From Crotalaria pallida (taxonomy: Eukaryota > Streptophyta > Magnoliopsida > Fabales > Fabaceae), in the NCBI GenBank assembly GCA_037953625.1, contig CM075654.1, forward strand, positions 20,391,501 through 20,455,500: DNA of 64,000 nucleotides, in the 5' to 3' direction. The notes beneath the pieces are model-generated. The model was not told the DNA's origin, ran no database searches, and worked only from the letters and a program-made list of their open reading frames with translations. Both the position numbers and the translations under genes were made by a program. Below, one piece after another: positions 48,021 to 61,400 of the stretch (position 1 is its first letter; every line of letters starts with the position of its first letter).

Positions 48021-48346
48021 ACTCGAGTGTTTTCCATAATACTCGAGTAATTCATCAGTTTCCAGATTTCACTCGAGTAGTTCGTAATTATACTCGAGTC
48101 GTTCATGTCCTTTTAGAGATTTAAGTTTTCAGATCTTCATAAATATACTCGAGTAATTCATGAGATACTCGAGTAGTTCTTTACCAAGAATACTCGAGTA
48201 GTTCATGTATTACTCGAGTTGTTCATCAATTTTTACTCTTGTTGCATCTGAAATACTCGAGTGCCAAGCCTGACTCTCAAGTTGGTGCACCAATTTTCAC
48301 ACTGATGCACCACGAAATACTCGAGTGTTAAGCCATATACTCGAGT
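48021..48346. repeat. Array of paired palindromes in LTR 2
   Basis: Same plan as 39758-40083. The odd pair is better preserved here: TTGGTGCACCAA (48282-48293) is a perfect 12-bp palindrome, and TGATGCACCA (48303-48312) follows with centres exactly 20 bp apart. Confidence 0.88.
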
Positions 48347-49243
48347 ATTTTCAGACAGAACAGGCTGAAACTTGGTTTTTACATACCATTTCAATTTCTA
48401 AACATTTTTAACCCAAACCAATGATCACAATAGTTCATATACCATATATTGAACATGTTACCATACTCATTTCATATCAAATAACAAATTTGACAGAGAA
48501 TCAATCATTTATGCATAAAATACACAATTTAGCACTTCAACACCTCAAATTGCAAAATAAACACAATACTCATGAAATAATGTTCATTTAAGCTTGCATG
48601 CATGATTTAGAACTTGCTCAACACAATCATAGATCATGGATTGGTCTCCAAACCAAAGTTCCTATTCAAGCTAAGCCCTTAGAGCCTCTTGATGGCTCTC
48701 TAACACAATTAATGAAATTTAAACTCTATCTAGTGTAACAAATTACTTCCCCTTACCTCTCAGACGTTTTCCAACCAAGAATTGACCAGAAAAATGCTCC
48801 ACAACTCTCAGACCAACTTCAAGCACCACATGCAGAGCATTTTGAGTGCAACACCAAAGTGGAATTGGTTTACATATGAAACAGAGAATAAAATTGGGGA
48901 AATTAGATTTTCTAAACTCTATGCAACATAATCTAACTAAGGAAACAAAATTTGAGACTCAAGGATTCATGAGCTTACCAGAAATCAAACCCAAAGTAAG
49001 CTCCAGAAACAGTTTTGACAGCACAAGCTCCAACTTCCAGCCCTTGAATCTTCCACTACACTCACTCAATCCTCACGATTTTACTTTCTATACAAAGCTC
49101 AAGATGTAAGCTTTGTATTCGTGTATCGTTTGTGTTTTGAATCTGAACAGAGAATGAGAATCGAAGAGAATGAATTCGGAACCCTAACTTCAACAACTAT
49201 AGCAAGATTGAGCAAAATTCTCAACTAAGAGATGTTGATGAGC

Positions 49244-49251
49244 TTATATAG
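49244..49251 (-). promoter_or_regulatory. TATA box of Tekay LTR 2
   Basis: CTATATAA, minus strand, 130 bp from the palindrome edge at 49381. Confidence 0.65.
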
Positions 49252-49380
49252 GAATAGAGAGAGCTCATGCACGTCGACACGCCACCCATGGCGTTGGCAA
49301 AAAGGTGTTTTCGTGGCAAGAAGAGGAAATCGTTCACGGTGACTCACCAAACGCACTCAATCGTGCAGTTTGACCCAGAA

Positions 49381-49409
49381 TACTCGAGTATTCAGAAAAT
49401 ACTCGAGTA
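49381..49409. promoter_or_regulatory. Promoter-proximal ACTCGAGT pair in LTR 2
   Basis: TACTCGAGTA at 49381-49390 and 49400-49409, spaced 19 bp. Confidence 0.85.
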
Positions 49410-49671
49410 TTTTGCCCAATTTTTGAAAAATAATTATTTTATTTTCTTTCCCTCCAAAACCTTTTACTATAATTACCTCTAGGTCCCAATCCAGGGACTA
49501 ATATGCAAAATATTTATTTTATGCATTATTATATTTATTAAATCAATTCACACACATATACTAACTATATGAACACATATTTTAATCAAGGATTAATATA
49601 GAAATAATTAATTATAATTAATTTATAATTAACATTTCATTAATCAGGGATTAAAATTTCGGGGTGTTACA

Positions 49672-49687
49672 CTACTCCCCCACTTAC
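49672..49687 (-). promoter_or_regulatory. Polypurine tract, Tekay unit 2
   Basis: Identical to the tract at 41409-41424, next to LTR 2. Confidence 0.85.
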
Positions 49688-49713
49688 AAGGAATTTCGTC
49701 CCCGAAATTCAAC

Positions 49714-52497
49714 TTATACAAACAAGTCAGGATAGTCCTGACGCATCTTATCCTCTAATTCCCACGATGCCTCTATTACATTGCCACAAACCCATACGAC
49801 TTTGACCAGACAAATGTCCTTCCCTCTAAGCTGTTTGACTCTTCGGTCTTCAATACGAACTGGCATAGCTTTGAAGGTTAGGTTCTCATGAATTTCTAAG
49901 TCATCCGGTTGGATTCTAAGGACAACGGTGGGGTCATGGACATATCTTTTTAATTGAGACACATGGAATACATTATGAAGGTTAGCCAATTGATAGGCTA
50001 CTGGGCTGACTCTTTTGAGAATTTGATAGGGACCAATAAACTTAGGTGATAGTTTCTGGGTTTTCAGGGCTCTACTAACACCTTTGGTTGGTACTATTCT
50101 AATGAATACATGGTCTCCTTTGGCGAACTCTAAAGGTTTTCTTCTTTTATCAGCATAGCTTTTGTGCCTTGTTTGAGCTGCTCTCATCTTCTCTTGTATC
50201 ATCTTGATCTTCTCAGTCGTCTCTTCCACAAAATCTGGTCCAACCAGAGAACTCTCCCCCACTTAAAACCAGCATAACGGCGTTCGACACTTTCTTCCAT
50301 ACAAAGCTTCAAATGGTGCCATTCCAATACTCGTGTGACAACTGTTGTTGTAAGTGAACTCCACGAGTGGCAACATCTGCTCCCAATTCCCTTGTCCTTC
50401 CAAAGCACAGGCTCGTAAGATGTCCTCCAGCGACTGAATAGTCCTCTTCGTCTGACCATCAGTCTGAGGATGGTATGCAGAACTCAACTTCAATCTTGAA
50501 CCCAAGGCTCTATGAAGATCTTCCCAAAACTTTGATGTAAACCTCGGATCGCGATCTGACACAATGCTTGATGGTACCCCATGCAGACGAACAACTTCCT
50601 TGATATACAACTGGGTGAACTTCTCCAAAGAGTAGTGCATGTTAACAGGAATAAAATGCGCCGACTTGGTTAGACGATCCACGATCACCCAAATTGCATC
50701 ATGACCAGTGGCTGTCCTTGGCAATCCCGACACAAAATCCATCGAGATACTATCCCATTTCCACAACGGAATTTTCAAAGGAAGTAATTCTCCTCCTGGC
50801 CTTTGGTGTTCCACCTTGGCCTTCTGACATACCAAACAACATGCCACATACTCAGCCACGTCCTTTTTCAAACCAGGCCACCAGAATATCCTTTTCAGGT
50901 CTTGATACATTTTGGTCGCTCCCGGGTGCATACTCATCTTGCTCTTATGTGCTTCATTCAGAATCATCCTTCTTACTTCCGGATCATCAGGCACACATAT
51001 CCTTGTTCTAAAACGAAGGATTCCGTCCTTCCCCTCTTGAAATTCCAACTCCTTACCTTCTGCCATCAGTTTCTTCTTTTCCATGATTCTCTCATCCTTA
51101 CATTGCAATTCCCGAATCCTTTGCCGAAACTCATTAGCAATCTGCAGCATCCCCATCTTAATACTTGTCGGCTCCACTTTCATCGTCAGGCTTAAATCCC
51201 GGAACTCCTCTATTAACGCAGCTTCTCTGACCATCATTGCACAGATGTGGATTGCCTTTCTACTCAATGCATCCGCCACGACGTTTGCCTTCCCAGGATG
51301 GTAATAGAGCTCGAACTCATAATCTTTCAAAAACTCCATCCATCGACGCTGCCTCATATTCAACTCCTTCTGATCGAAGAGGTACTTTAAACTCTTATGC
51401 TCACTAAATATCCGGAACATAGTGCCATAGAGGTAGTGCCTCCAAATCTTTAGAGCGAAAACAACCGCTGCCAACTCGAGATCATGAGTTGGATAGTTCA
51501 TTTCATGAACTTTTAGCTGTCTCGAGGCGTAGGCGACGACTTGCCCTTCTTGCATCAAAACACTCCCAAGACCTTGTTTCGATGCGTCACAATACACATC
51601 AAAACTCTTCTGTGTATCGGGCAGAACCAATACAGGAGATGATGTCAACCTTTCCTTCAACTCTTGAAAACTCCTTGCACATTTCTCATCCCATAGAAAT
51701 GGTTGATCTTTCCGAGTCAATTTCGTCAAAGGCAGTGCGATCTTTGAGAATCCTTCAATAAATCTTCTATAGTAGCCAGCCAAACCAAGAAAGCTTCTCA
51801 CCTCCGTGACCGACTTTGGTTGCTCCCATTGAAAAACCGAACTTACCTTCGTCGGATCAACGGCTATTCCTTAGTCCGAAATCACATTTTCCAAGAACTT
51901 AACCTCCTTCAGCCAAAACTCACACTTTGTAAGTTTGGCGTACAACTGCTTCTCCTTTAAGATGCTCAACACTATCCCCAAGTGTTCAGCATGCTCCTCT
52001 GGGCTCTTAGAGTAAATAAGGATATCATCAATGAACACAACCACGAATGAATCTAAATAAAGTCTAAAGATCCGATTCGTGTAGTTCATGAAGATAGCTG
52101 GTGCATTAGTCAATCCGAATGGCATCACAACATACTCATAATGTCCGTATCGAGATCGGAATGCAGTCTTAGAGATATCCTCTTCTCTAATCCTGATTTG
52201 ATGGTTCCCCGACCTCAAATCAATCTTGGAAAATATTGAAGCCCCACGGACTTGATCCATAAGGTCATCTATCCTCGACAATGGATACTTGTTCTTGATC
52301 GTGACCTTATTCAATTGTCTGTAGTCGATGCACATCCTCATGCTGCCATCCTTCTTCTTGACAAACAAAACCGGAGCACCCCAAGGTGACACGCTTAGTC
52401 GAATCATCTGCTTCTGCAACAACTCCTCAATCTGCTTCTTCATTTCAGCCATTTCCGGTGGTGCCATTCTATAAGGAGCAATAAAAATGGGACCAGC
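49714..52497 (-). pseudogene. pol: Tekay pol, unit 2 (RT to chromodomain-like tail)
   Basis: The 3' two thirds of pol. From 52497 it carries reverse transcriptase (FIDDILIYS), then a TAG at 51871-51873 just before the RT-RNase H junction, RNase H and integrase (51801-50263), a TAA near 50263, and the integrase end plus chromodomain-like tail (50262-49714). The third acidic residue of RNase H is Glu instead of Asp (FSEHKSL). The integrase catalytic Glu is Lys, exactly as in unit 1. At about 49988 an 18-base in-frame deletion between TTGGCT direct repeats removes six residues where unit 1 has its frameshift. The upstream part lies beyond the inserted element, from 63318. Confidence 0.93.
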
Positions 52498-55400
52498 TGT
52501 AACACCCCGCATTTTCGTGCATACAGGAACGAGTTCGCTGAAAATAAACGTTGAACCCTTTCTCTCTAAAAAGTATTTTCTAAAGAAATGATTTCCTTAT
52601 GAACTAAAATTTTTGTATACATGAACTTCGGAATTGTGACCTTTTGAATTTCCTGAAACTATTTACAAAATTGTTTTGGACAATCTTGGGAGAACGAATT
52701 TTAAGAAAATACGATTTAGAAAATTTGAGATTTCAATTATCTTTTGGGAACTCCTTGTGGTGTAAAAAGTTTGAATTGTGGGGATCATCTATCCATATAT
52801 TTTTCATGTGTGCGTTATGAGTAGATAATTGTCCTACTTTGAAATAGCCTAAGTTTTCTTTAGAATAAAGTGTGTTCTTATAGGAGAATTAAAATTACCA
52901 TGACATGAAATTGATTTATGCTATGTGCTCAATATGATATGTGTGTGATATGTGAATGTTGCTTGAAAATAAATATATGTGTGTATATATAATCTTTGAA
53001 TTCATGATGCATTTTACAAGTAAAGGGATAGGAAATGAAAATGAAATGTCTGATGTGTGTGCATGTGTATAATGCTACGGTCCTATAGGAGTATGTGCAT
53101 GAGATCCTTAAATTCATGGTTTAATGCATTATATGAGTAAAAGAATGGAAAAAAAAAATAAAAATGAAACTTGCATGGAGTGTGTGTAGGTGTTGCTACG
53201 GTGATGAGGTGTGTGTGTGGTTGGGGTAGGTGTTGGATTTTGAGGGAAAGAGAACCCATGGCAAGCCTAGAACCCACCAAGTGTCCCATGCAATTTTGAC
53301 TCTTACACCCTAAGCCTAATAACCCATTAGAACCTAGGTTTAATTAGTGTAAAGCTTGGTTAATAATTTGATCAACCAATAGGAAGCCAACTTAGTCCTA
53401 ATCCTACTCCATTTGTTCAATGGCTTGGCTTGAGCCATGCAAGCCTTAATGTTGCCAATTCTACCCTTTTTAGCAACACACTTGACCGAATCTTCTCAAG
53501 GGCAAGAAAGGAAATTGTTGGTTGCCTTTTATTGCCTTGAACCGTAGCACATTCACCCCATTTGCCTCACAACTCACTTCCAAAACTAAACACCTTTTTT
53601 AAGAGAGACATCAAGCTCTTAGAAAGAAATAGAAGCTTAAGGAGAGAGGGAGAAACCGTGAGGAATACCAAGAAAGAAGAAGGAGATCCAAACCAAGTCC
53701 TTGAACCTCCTTTGAAGACTTAGAGCCTTTGAAGTGGAAGACTCAATTTTCTTGGTAGGTTACTCAAAGATCCAAAGGAAACCATGAAAAGTTAGGATTT
53801 TCTTTGGTCTTGTACTCTTCTTTCTTTCTTTTCATTGCATGTTCATCTTTAGCTTGAAGGATGAGTGCAACTATGGACTTTTCATTTGGTTTGTAAATAT
53901 GTGGACATTATGGACTCTATGTGCTTCGGTTATGATTTTGCTAGGAGATCTTAATAATTTTTCTAAACAAATTTCTAATGAAACTAACTAACTATTTGAG
54001 GTTTTCATAAAAAACTAAAATGAAACCCCTTGCATGTTGGATTTTCCCTTTTAGACCGTGATCTACAAAATTTTTAGGAAAGAATACATGATGCATGATC
54101 TCGGTGTGTTTGTGTTGAAATGAAGATTTCAAGCCTTGCATGTTGAGTTTTGTGCTAAATCCGTGACTTATGAGGATTTCCATGAAAGAATTTGGTGAAT
54201 AATTCATGATCTAAGTATAGTTTGTGATAAATAGAGGATTTCAAGTCTTGCATGATATATTTTTATACCCAATCCGTGACCTCTATGTGTTCATGTGAGC
54301 ATTTGATTAGCAATTCCATGATCTAAGATTTCTTGAGAAGGGAATAGAAATTTTTAGCCATGCATGTTGATTGTGATGATTCTTGGTTGATCTTTATAGG
54401 TGCATGTTGTAATCCATGTAAGTACTAACTCAAATTAGGATCTTGAGGCTTTGCATGTTAAGTTTTCAAATGAAAAAGACTATGTCCTCTTTTATGTGTG
54501 CCTCGGCCTAAGGGAAATAATAGGGTAATGGTATTTAAAATGAATTTCTTTTCATGAGCCTGATTTAATTTAAAGAATTGTGTTATATGTGTTGTGTTGG
54601 TGTGGAGGCCATTCGGCCATAGTTGATGAAAGGGTGTTGGTGCTTGATTTTAAGTACAAGCATGCACTAGGAATGGACTTAGTAGGCCTTGAGTTCACGA
54701 ATGCTATTCTTGTAGGAGATCAAGTTATAAACCATGTCTTACCTAATAAAAATTTATAAGTGATGTTTTAATAAAAAGTCTAAGGAAATCTCTTGATGAT
54801 CTATGCATGATAATGTAATGTGACCAACTTGTAGTTGTTTTTAATGCATTGAAAAATGAACTAGGTTTCTTGACTTATGCATGATGATATTCGGTCTTGA
54901 GAAGAGTGTATGGGAGAGTGTGCCTAATCCTCATTTAGATTTCATATGGACAAAGATTGGTCTTATCTAGGAGCATAAAGCTACATGCATAAGATGTTTG
55001 TAATCTTACTTGTTTTCTTGGATTAAACTAAGGAAAATAAAATGGAATTTGTTGCATGATGCTCACGGTTCGGTCTTAAAATAAATGGGATAATTTCCTT
55101 GTTTTATGATTTTGGTGTTTTGATATATTTTATAAAATTTTGTTTGAGTGATTCGGTTAGTGCATGTTTTAGATGTTTAAAATGAGTTTCTTTCTTAAAA
55201 ACTTATGAAAGTGATTTTATTCCATGATTGTGTCTAATGCCATGATGTGTCAATTTCTTTTATTCTTTTCGGTTTAAGGGCTAGGAGTGAGTGAAATTAT
55301 TTGAATTGACTTTCATAATGATAATTCTATGGTATGCAAGCTTAGGAATAATTAGAGACTAGGACATGATCAATTTGGTCTTGCCATGATTCAATTAAAA

Positions 55401-57391
55401 CATTAAGCCGAATTATTTGAATGTACCTGATTGAGTTTGTGTGTTAATCCTGTAAATTGATTAGCTATTCCCCTTAGCCTCAGAATGTGTTGCCGTGAGT
55501 GAGTGATTAATGTTCTTGAATGTGATGAATTGATTTGTGTAACCTTAGGATTTATCTTTTACTCCTTGTATTTTGAAAATATTTTAAGGAATGTATTTTT
55601 ATAACAATGATGTTTTCAATTAAACTTTATAATAAAAGGAAATTAATTCTAAGTTATTTTTGAAACGCTTTTTCCCAAGAATTGTTTTAAGCATGAGATC
55701 TAAACTGAATTTTGAAAGGACTTCAACCATGACCACATGTTCTCCAAAGAGAAATTGTTTTCAAAATAAATCAAAAGAATATATCGAAATCGTTTCTAAC
55801 GCACGGGAAATGTCTTAGTTCGAGGGACGGACGCGGGGGATATAAAGCAAGGAGAGGCAATCAAAGGATTCGGGAGAGCACTAGGACGTCCATCATCGAG
55901 GTGAGAGAGGGGTTACCCTTAAGACGCCGTGGTAATTAGGTAACATATTAAGGTGTCCAATCATCTCAAAGATTGGACATCCAATCTCAATTAGCGTAGT
56001 GGTGTATGTGATAACGCATGTTTGATTGATTTAGCTATCCACCCGAACGACTGAGATTGGTTTATGATATGTTTTATAATTGATTATGTTGTGTCATTTA
56101 ATTATTTATTTTGAGAAATGATTTATTGTTATTTGAGAATATATGTTGGGAACCGTATGCGAAAGCAATAACGACTAAGTTTATAAAGAATTAATTAAAG
56201 AAAGAAAAGACGAACCCTATAGATGTGAAAGATGTGATTTAGCCGAGGAAGAGTATGAACTAGAGAAGGTGCTAAGATGGCTATGAAAACGTAAGCGAGC
56301 GGAAGCGTGGTGATCAGGAATGAAGATAACAACGTTGCGAGATCGAGCCGACCATAAAATATGTTGACAATGCTGCTGGAATGCTGGTTCACAGCTGACG
56401 AAGAGAACGACGATAATATGCTGAGATCCAAGTTGATCCGAAATTGTGCTGCTCATGTTGATGATAGCAAATGTTGTTGTGATTTGAGATAGAGAAAGAG
56501 AATGCAATGATGTTGTGATGAGTCACGTGATAGTATGCGAACTTTAGGGGGAATTAGATGCGAACGATTAGCGATCGGATTTCATTGAAGGGATGTACTA
56601 AGGATGAACCGATCAGTAGGATTAAGCTGTAATTAACCTTTAAAAGACTATTAAAAGACATTCACTAAAGCGGTGAGGTATGAGAGGCGTGTCGAAGTAG
56701 TGGAGAGGAAGGAACGATAGGTATCTGCGGATACCTAGGACGAGATTGCATTAGGGGAGGAAAATGACGGTGACTCGTCAAGAAGTCTAGAGTATTGTTG
56801 TAGGCAGAACAAACTCCATAAGTGGTGCACTAACGTGGTGGGGACTGGGTCCAATACCGTGGTAAGTTCTGCGTGCACACTATGACAATACTGTCGCCCC
56901 CTAGATTGCAAATCGAGAACAGTGAGAGGGACTGGAACGGGGCAATGTGTTTTGCCACTGCAAGACAGTGAGCCTATTTGTGATATCACATGTGTTTGAG
57001 GCTGAGACCTCCTGGCTTGGAGCCATTTGTTGAGACAGCTGTCATGCCCGCGTGGTAAAGGTCCTGTACTCCTGTTTGCTTCCGACTAGGTTGGGTGGTG
57101 AACCGAGGAGATGTAGACGTGTGTGAGCACAATGATGTTTCCCCCTCATCATTGATGCTAATCGAACTAATAAGACTTAAATAACCCAGAGGTTCCAAAG
57201 AAAAGTATATTGATAATAATGATAATATCAATAATGATGATTTCAGCCTCAAGTGTTGAATAGTATTTATGTACGGTGAAGGATGTGAGTACCCTTGAAC
57301 ATTTGATGAATTGAGGACTAAAAAAAAAAATGGCCCTAAATTTTGCCCAAAAAGATTAAAGCTTTCAAGTTGCCAGAATCGGGGTGTTACA
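52498..57391 (+). repeat. 5' LTR of the non-autonomous element
   Basis: TGTAACACCCCGCATTTTCG...GGGGTGTTACA. No coding frame is supported. A pyrimidine- and purine-rich section with AAACCGTGAGGAATACC lies near 53650, matching the other giant LTRs. Confidence 0.95.
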
Positions 57392-57395
57392 GAAG

Positions 57396-57407
57396 TGGTA
57401 TCAGAGC
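57396..57407 (+). promoter_or_regulatory. Primer-binding site of the non-autonomous element
   Basis: TGGTATCAGAGC, four bases after the LTR. Identical to the Tekay primer site. Confidence 0.92.
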
Positions 57408-58411
57408 AAGGTTGCTTTAAGAACTCTTGTGTGTGGACTTGCATACTCTACCGTGTGACTCTGAGCATGCGATAGTAGTAAGTTATTAGCAGTAAGAGAG
57501 CATAGGAACGCTAGGGATATCTTGACGTATTTTTGGGAGATGTCTTGACTCGTCTGCAACAGCCTTCGGGAGCAGTATCCAGTGTCATTCTGTGAAGTTA
57601 GCTGGAAATCTGAACCCTTCTCATCGAATTTCTTTTGATATTGACTTCTTTTTGAAGAACATCTTTGGGCCAATGACCTGAGCTCTTGTCTTGCGACTAG
57701 AACTCTTCTTCCATTGGAAATCTCTTTCTTGTAGAAATCCCTAATTTTGTCAAGTTGCTTTGGCAAGATGTTTGAGCTAGCCTAATTTTCCAAGAATACT
57801 CGGCCCTTGTGATGTCAAAAGAACTTGATTAGTTGATGAACCTAAATTTTTCTCTTTGATCATGACCCAATGTCTGTTCCTTCCAAAAATCCTGACTAAT
57901 GATGTTGAACCCTGATATCAGGCATCCGACATACAGGTAATCCAAGAATGGGCAGAGGACGATGGAACAGGGTAAGTTGTGGCCCAAAAGGTGATACATG
58001 AAGGTAAGTTTTGCTTAAGTTGGGGAGCAAGTAAAGGTGTGAGATGATGGAGAATAGCTTGAATTAGTTGGAGCAGATAAGGAGAAATATGATTCCCTGG
58101 AATAGTAGAAACCTAGCTCAAGGGCGTAACTCTGTCATGTCTGGATGTGACTCGGATATCTTAACCTTCCTTGACCTTATGCCTCTATATAACTCTGTTG
58201 TTTATATCCCAGTCTGTTGACTCGCCAGAATACCCTGTAAAATCATTCGCACATGTAATCCGCCTACCGGATCAAACGGACGGTGGATAGGAAGCATCTG
58301 ATCGAGGATGTTACAACGAAGATTGTAGATTCGGAGTGAAGGAAATATTCACGGGAAGTATGTGCCCTGGGTCCAAACTCGCTCAGTATTTCTCGGGGAC
58401 GAGAAATTCTT

Positions 58412-58424
58412 AAGTTGGGGAGGA
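58412..58424 (+). promoter_or_regulatory. Polypurine tract of the non-autonomous element
   Basis: AAGTTGGGGAGGA directly before the 3' LTR. Close to the Tekay tract AAGTGGGGGAGTAG. Confidence 0.85.
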
Positions 58425-61400
58425 TGTAACACCCCGCATTTTCGTGCATACAGGAACGAGTTCGCTGAAAATAAACGTTGAACCCTTGCTCTCTAAAAAG
58501 GATTTTCTAAAGAAATGATTTCCTTATGAACTAAAATTTTTGTATACATGAACTTCGGAATTGTGACCTTTTGAATTTCCTGAAACTATTTACAAAATTG
58601 TTTTGGACAATCTTGGGAGAACGAATTTTAAGAAAATACGATTTAGAAAATTTGAGATTTCAATTATCTTTTGGGAACTCCTTGTGGTGTAAAAAGTTTG
58701 AATTGTGGGGATCATCTATCCATATATTTTTCATGTGTGCGTTATGAGTAGATAATTGTCCTACTTTGAAATAGCCTAAGTTTTCTTTAGAATAAAGTGT
58801 GTTCTTATAGGAGAATTAAAATTACCATGACATGAAATTGATTTATGCTATGTGCTCAATATGATATGTGTGTGATATGTGAGTGTTGCTTGAAAATAAA
58901 TATATGTGTGTATATATAATCTTTGAATTCATGATGCATTTTACAAGTAAAGGGATAGGAAATGAAAATGAAATGTCTGATGTGTGTGCATGTGTATAAT
59001 GCTACGGTCCTATAGGAGTATGTGCATGAGATCCTTAAATTCATGGTTTAATGCATTATATGAGTAAAAGAATGGAAAAAAAGATAAAAATGAAACTTGC
59101 ATGGAGTGTGTGTAGGTGTTGCTACGGTGATGAGGTGTGTGTGTGGTTAGGGTAGGTGTTGGATTTTGAGGGAAAGAGAACCCATGGCATGCCTAGAACC
59201 CACCAAGTGTCCCATGCAATTTTGACTCTTACACCCTAAGCCTAATAACCCATTAGCACCTAGGTTTAATTAGTGTAAAGCTTGGTTAATAATTTGATCA
59301 ACCAATAGGAAGCCAACTTAGTCCTAATCCTACTCCATTTGTTCAATGGCTTGGCTTGAGCCATGCAAGCCTTAATGTTGCCAATTCTACCCTTTTTAGC
59401 AACACACTTGACCGAATCTTCTCAAGGGAAAGAAAGGAAATTGTTGGTTGCCTTTTATTGCCTTGAACCGTAGCACATTCACCCCATTTGCCTCACAACT
59501 CACTTCCAAAACTAAACACCATTTCTAAGAGAGACATCAAGCTCTTAGAAAGAAATAGAAGCTTAAGGAGAGAGGGAGAAACCGTGAGGAATACCAAGAA
59601 AGAAGAAGGAGACCCAAACCAAGTCCGTGAACCTCCTTTGAAGACTTAGAGCCTTTGAAGTGGAAGACTCAATTTTCTTGGTAGGTTACTCGAAGATCTA
59701 AAGGAAACCATGAGAAGTTAGGATTTTCTTTGGTCTTGTACTCTTCTTTCTTTCTTTTCATTGCATGTTCATCTTTAGCTTGAAGGATGAGTGCAACTAT
59801 GGACTTTTCATTTGGTTTGTAAATATGTGGACATTATGGACTCTATGTGCTTCGGTTATGATTTTGCTAGGAGATCTTAATAATTTTTCTAAACAAATTT
59901 CTAATGAAACTAACTAACTATTTGAGGTTTTCATAAAAAACTAAAATGAAACCCCTTGCATGTTGGATTTTCCCTTTTAGACTGTGATCTACAACATTTT
60001 TAGGAAAGAATACATGATGCATGATCTCGGTGTGTTTGTGTTGAAATGAAGATTTCAAGCCTTGCATGTTGAGTTTTGTGCTAAATCCGTGACTTATGAG
60101 GATTTCCATGAAAGAATTTGGTGAATAATTCATGATCTAAGTATAGTTTGTGATAAATAGAGGATTTCAAGTCTTGCATGATATATTTTTATACCCAATC
60201 CGTGACCTCTATGTGTTCATGTGAGCATTTGATTAGCAATTCCATGATCTAAGATTTCTTGAGAAGGGAATAGAAATTTTTAGCCATGCATGTTGATTGT
60301 GATGATTCTTGGTTGATCTTTATAGGTGCATGTTGTAATCCATGTAAGTACTAACTCAAATTAGGATCTTGAGGGTTTGCATGTTAAGTTTTCAAATGAA
60401 AAAGACTATGTCCTCTTTTATGTGTGCCTCGGCCTAAGGGAAATAATAGGGTAATGGTATTTAAAATGAATTTCTTTTCATGAGCCTGATTTAATTTAAA
60501 GAATTGTGTTATATGTGTTGTGTTGGTGTGGAGGCCATTCGGCCATAGTTGATGAAAGGGTGTTGGTGCTTGATTTTAAGTACAAGCATGCACTAGGAAT
60601 GGACTTAGTAGGCCTTGAGTTCACGAATGCAATTCTTGTAGGAGATCAAGTTATAAACCATGTCTTACCTAATAAAAATTTATAAGTGATGTTTTAATAA
60701 AAAGTCTAAGGAAATCTCTTGATGATCTATGCATGATAATGTAATGTGACCAAATTGTAGTTGTTTTTAATGCATTGAAAAATGAACTAGGTTTCTTGAC
60801 CTATGCATGATGATATTCGGTCTTGAGAAGAGTGTATGGGAGAGTGTGCCTAATCCTCATTTAGATTTCATATGGACAAAGATTGGTCTTATCTAGGAGC
60901 ATAAAGCTACATGCATAAGATGTTTGTAATCTTACTTGTTTTCTTGGATTAAACTAAGGAAAATAAAATGGAATTTGTTGCATGATGCTCACGGTTCGGT
61001 CTTAAAATAAATGGGATAATTTCCTTGTTTTATGATTTTGGTGTTTTGATATATTTTATAAAAATTTTTTTGAGTGATTCGGTTAGTGCATGTTTTAGAT
61101 GTTTAAAATGACTTTCTTTCTTAATAACTTATGAAAGTGATTTTATTCCATGATTGTGTCTAATGCCATGATGTGTCAATTTCTTTTATTCTTTTAGGTT
61201 TAAGGGCTAGGAGTGAGTGAAATTATTTGAATTGACTTTCATAATGATAATTCTATGGTATGCAAGCTTAGGAATAATTAGAGACTAGGACATGATCAAT
61301 TCGGTCTTGCCATGATTCAATTAAAACATTAAGCCGAATTATTTGAATGTACCTTATTGAGTTTGTGTGTGAATCCTGTAAATTGATTAGCTATTCCCCT

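Larger units (their letters stand above)
46076..49671 (-). repeat. Tekay LTR 2 (shared by both units)
   Basis: 3596 bp, same termini as LTR 1. It is flanked by the unit 1 primer site on one side and the unit 2 polypurine tract (49672-49687) on the other. Confidence 0.95.
57392..58424 (+). other. Internal region without gag-pol
   Basis: 1033 bp of sequence with many stops in all plus frames. Only a trace of the Tekay 3' end is recognisable: TTTCTCGGGGACGAGAAATTC just before the polypurine tract (58391-58411), like TTTCGGGGACGAAATTCC in Tekay. What drives retention of the remaining sequence, perhaps packaging, is unknown. Confidence 0.8.

Noticed and set aside
53083..54207. Minus-strand frames in the giant LTR, repeated at 58856-60133
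   Set aside because: Both copies are the same LTR, so their agreement is not evidence of coding. The frames are short and absent from the other giant LTRs at 9935 and 30696.
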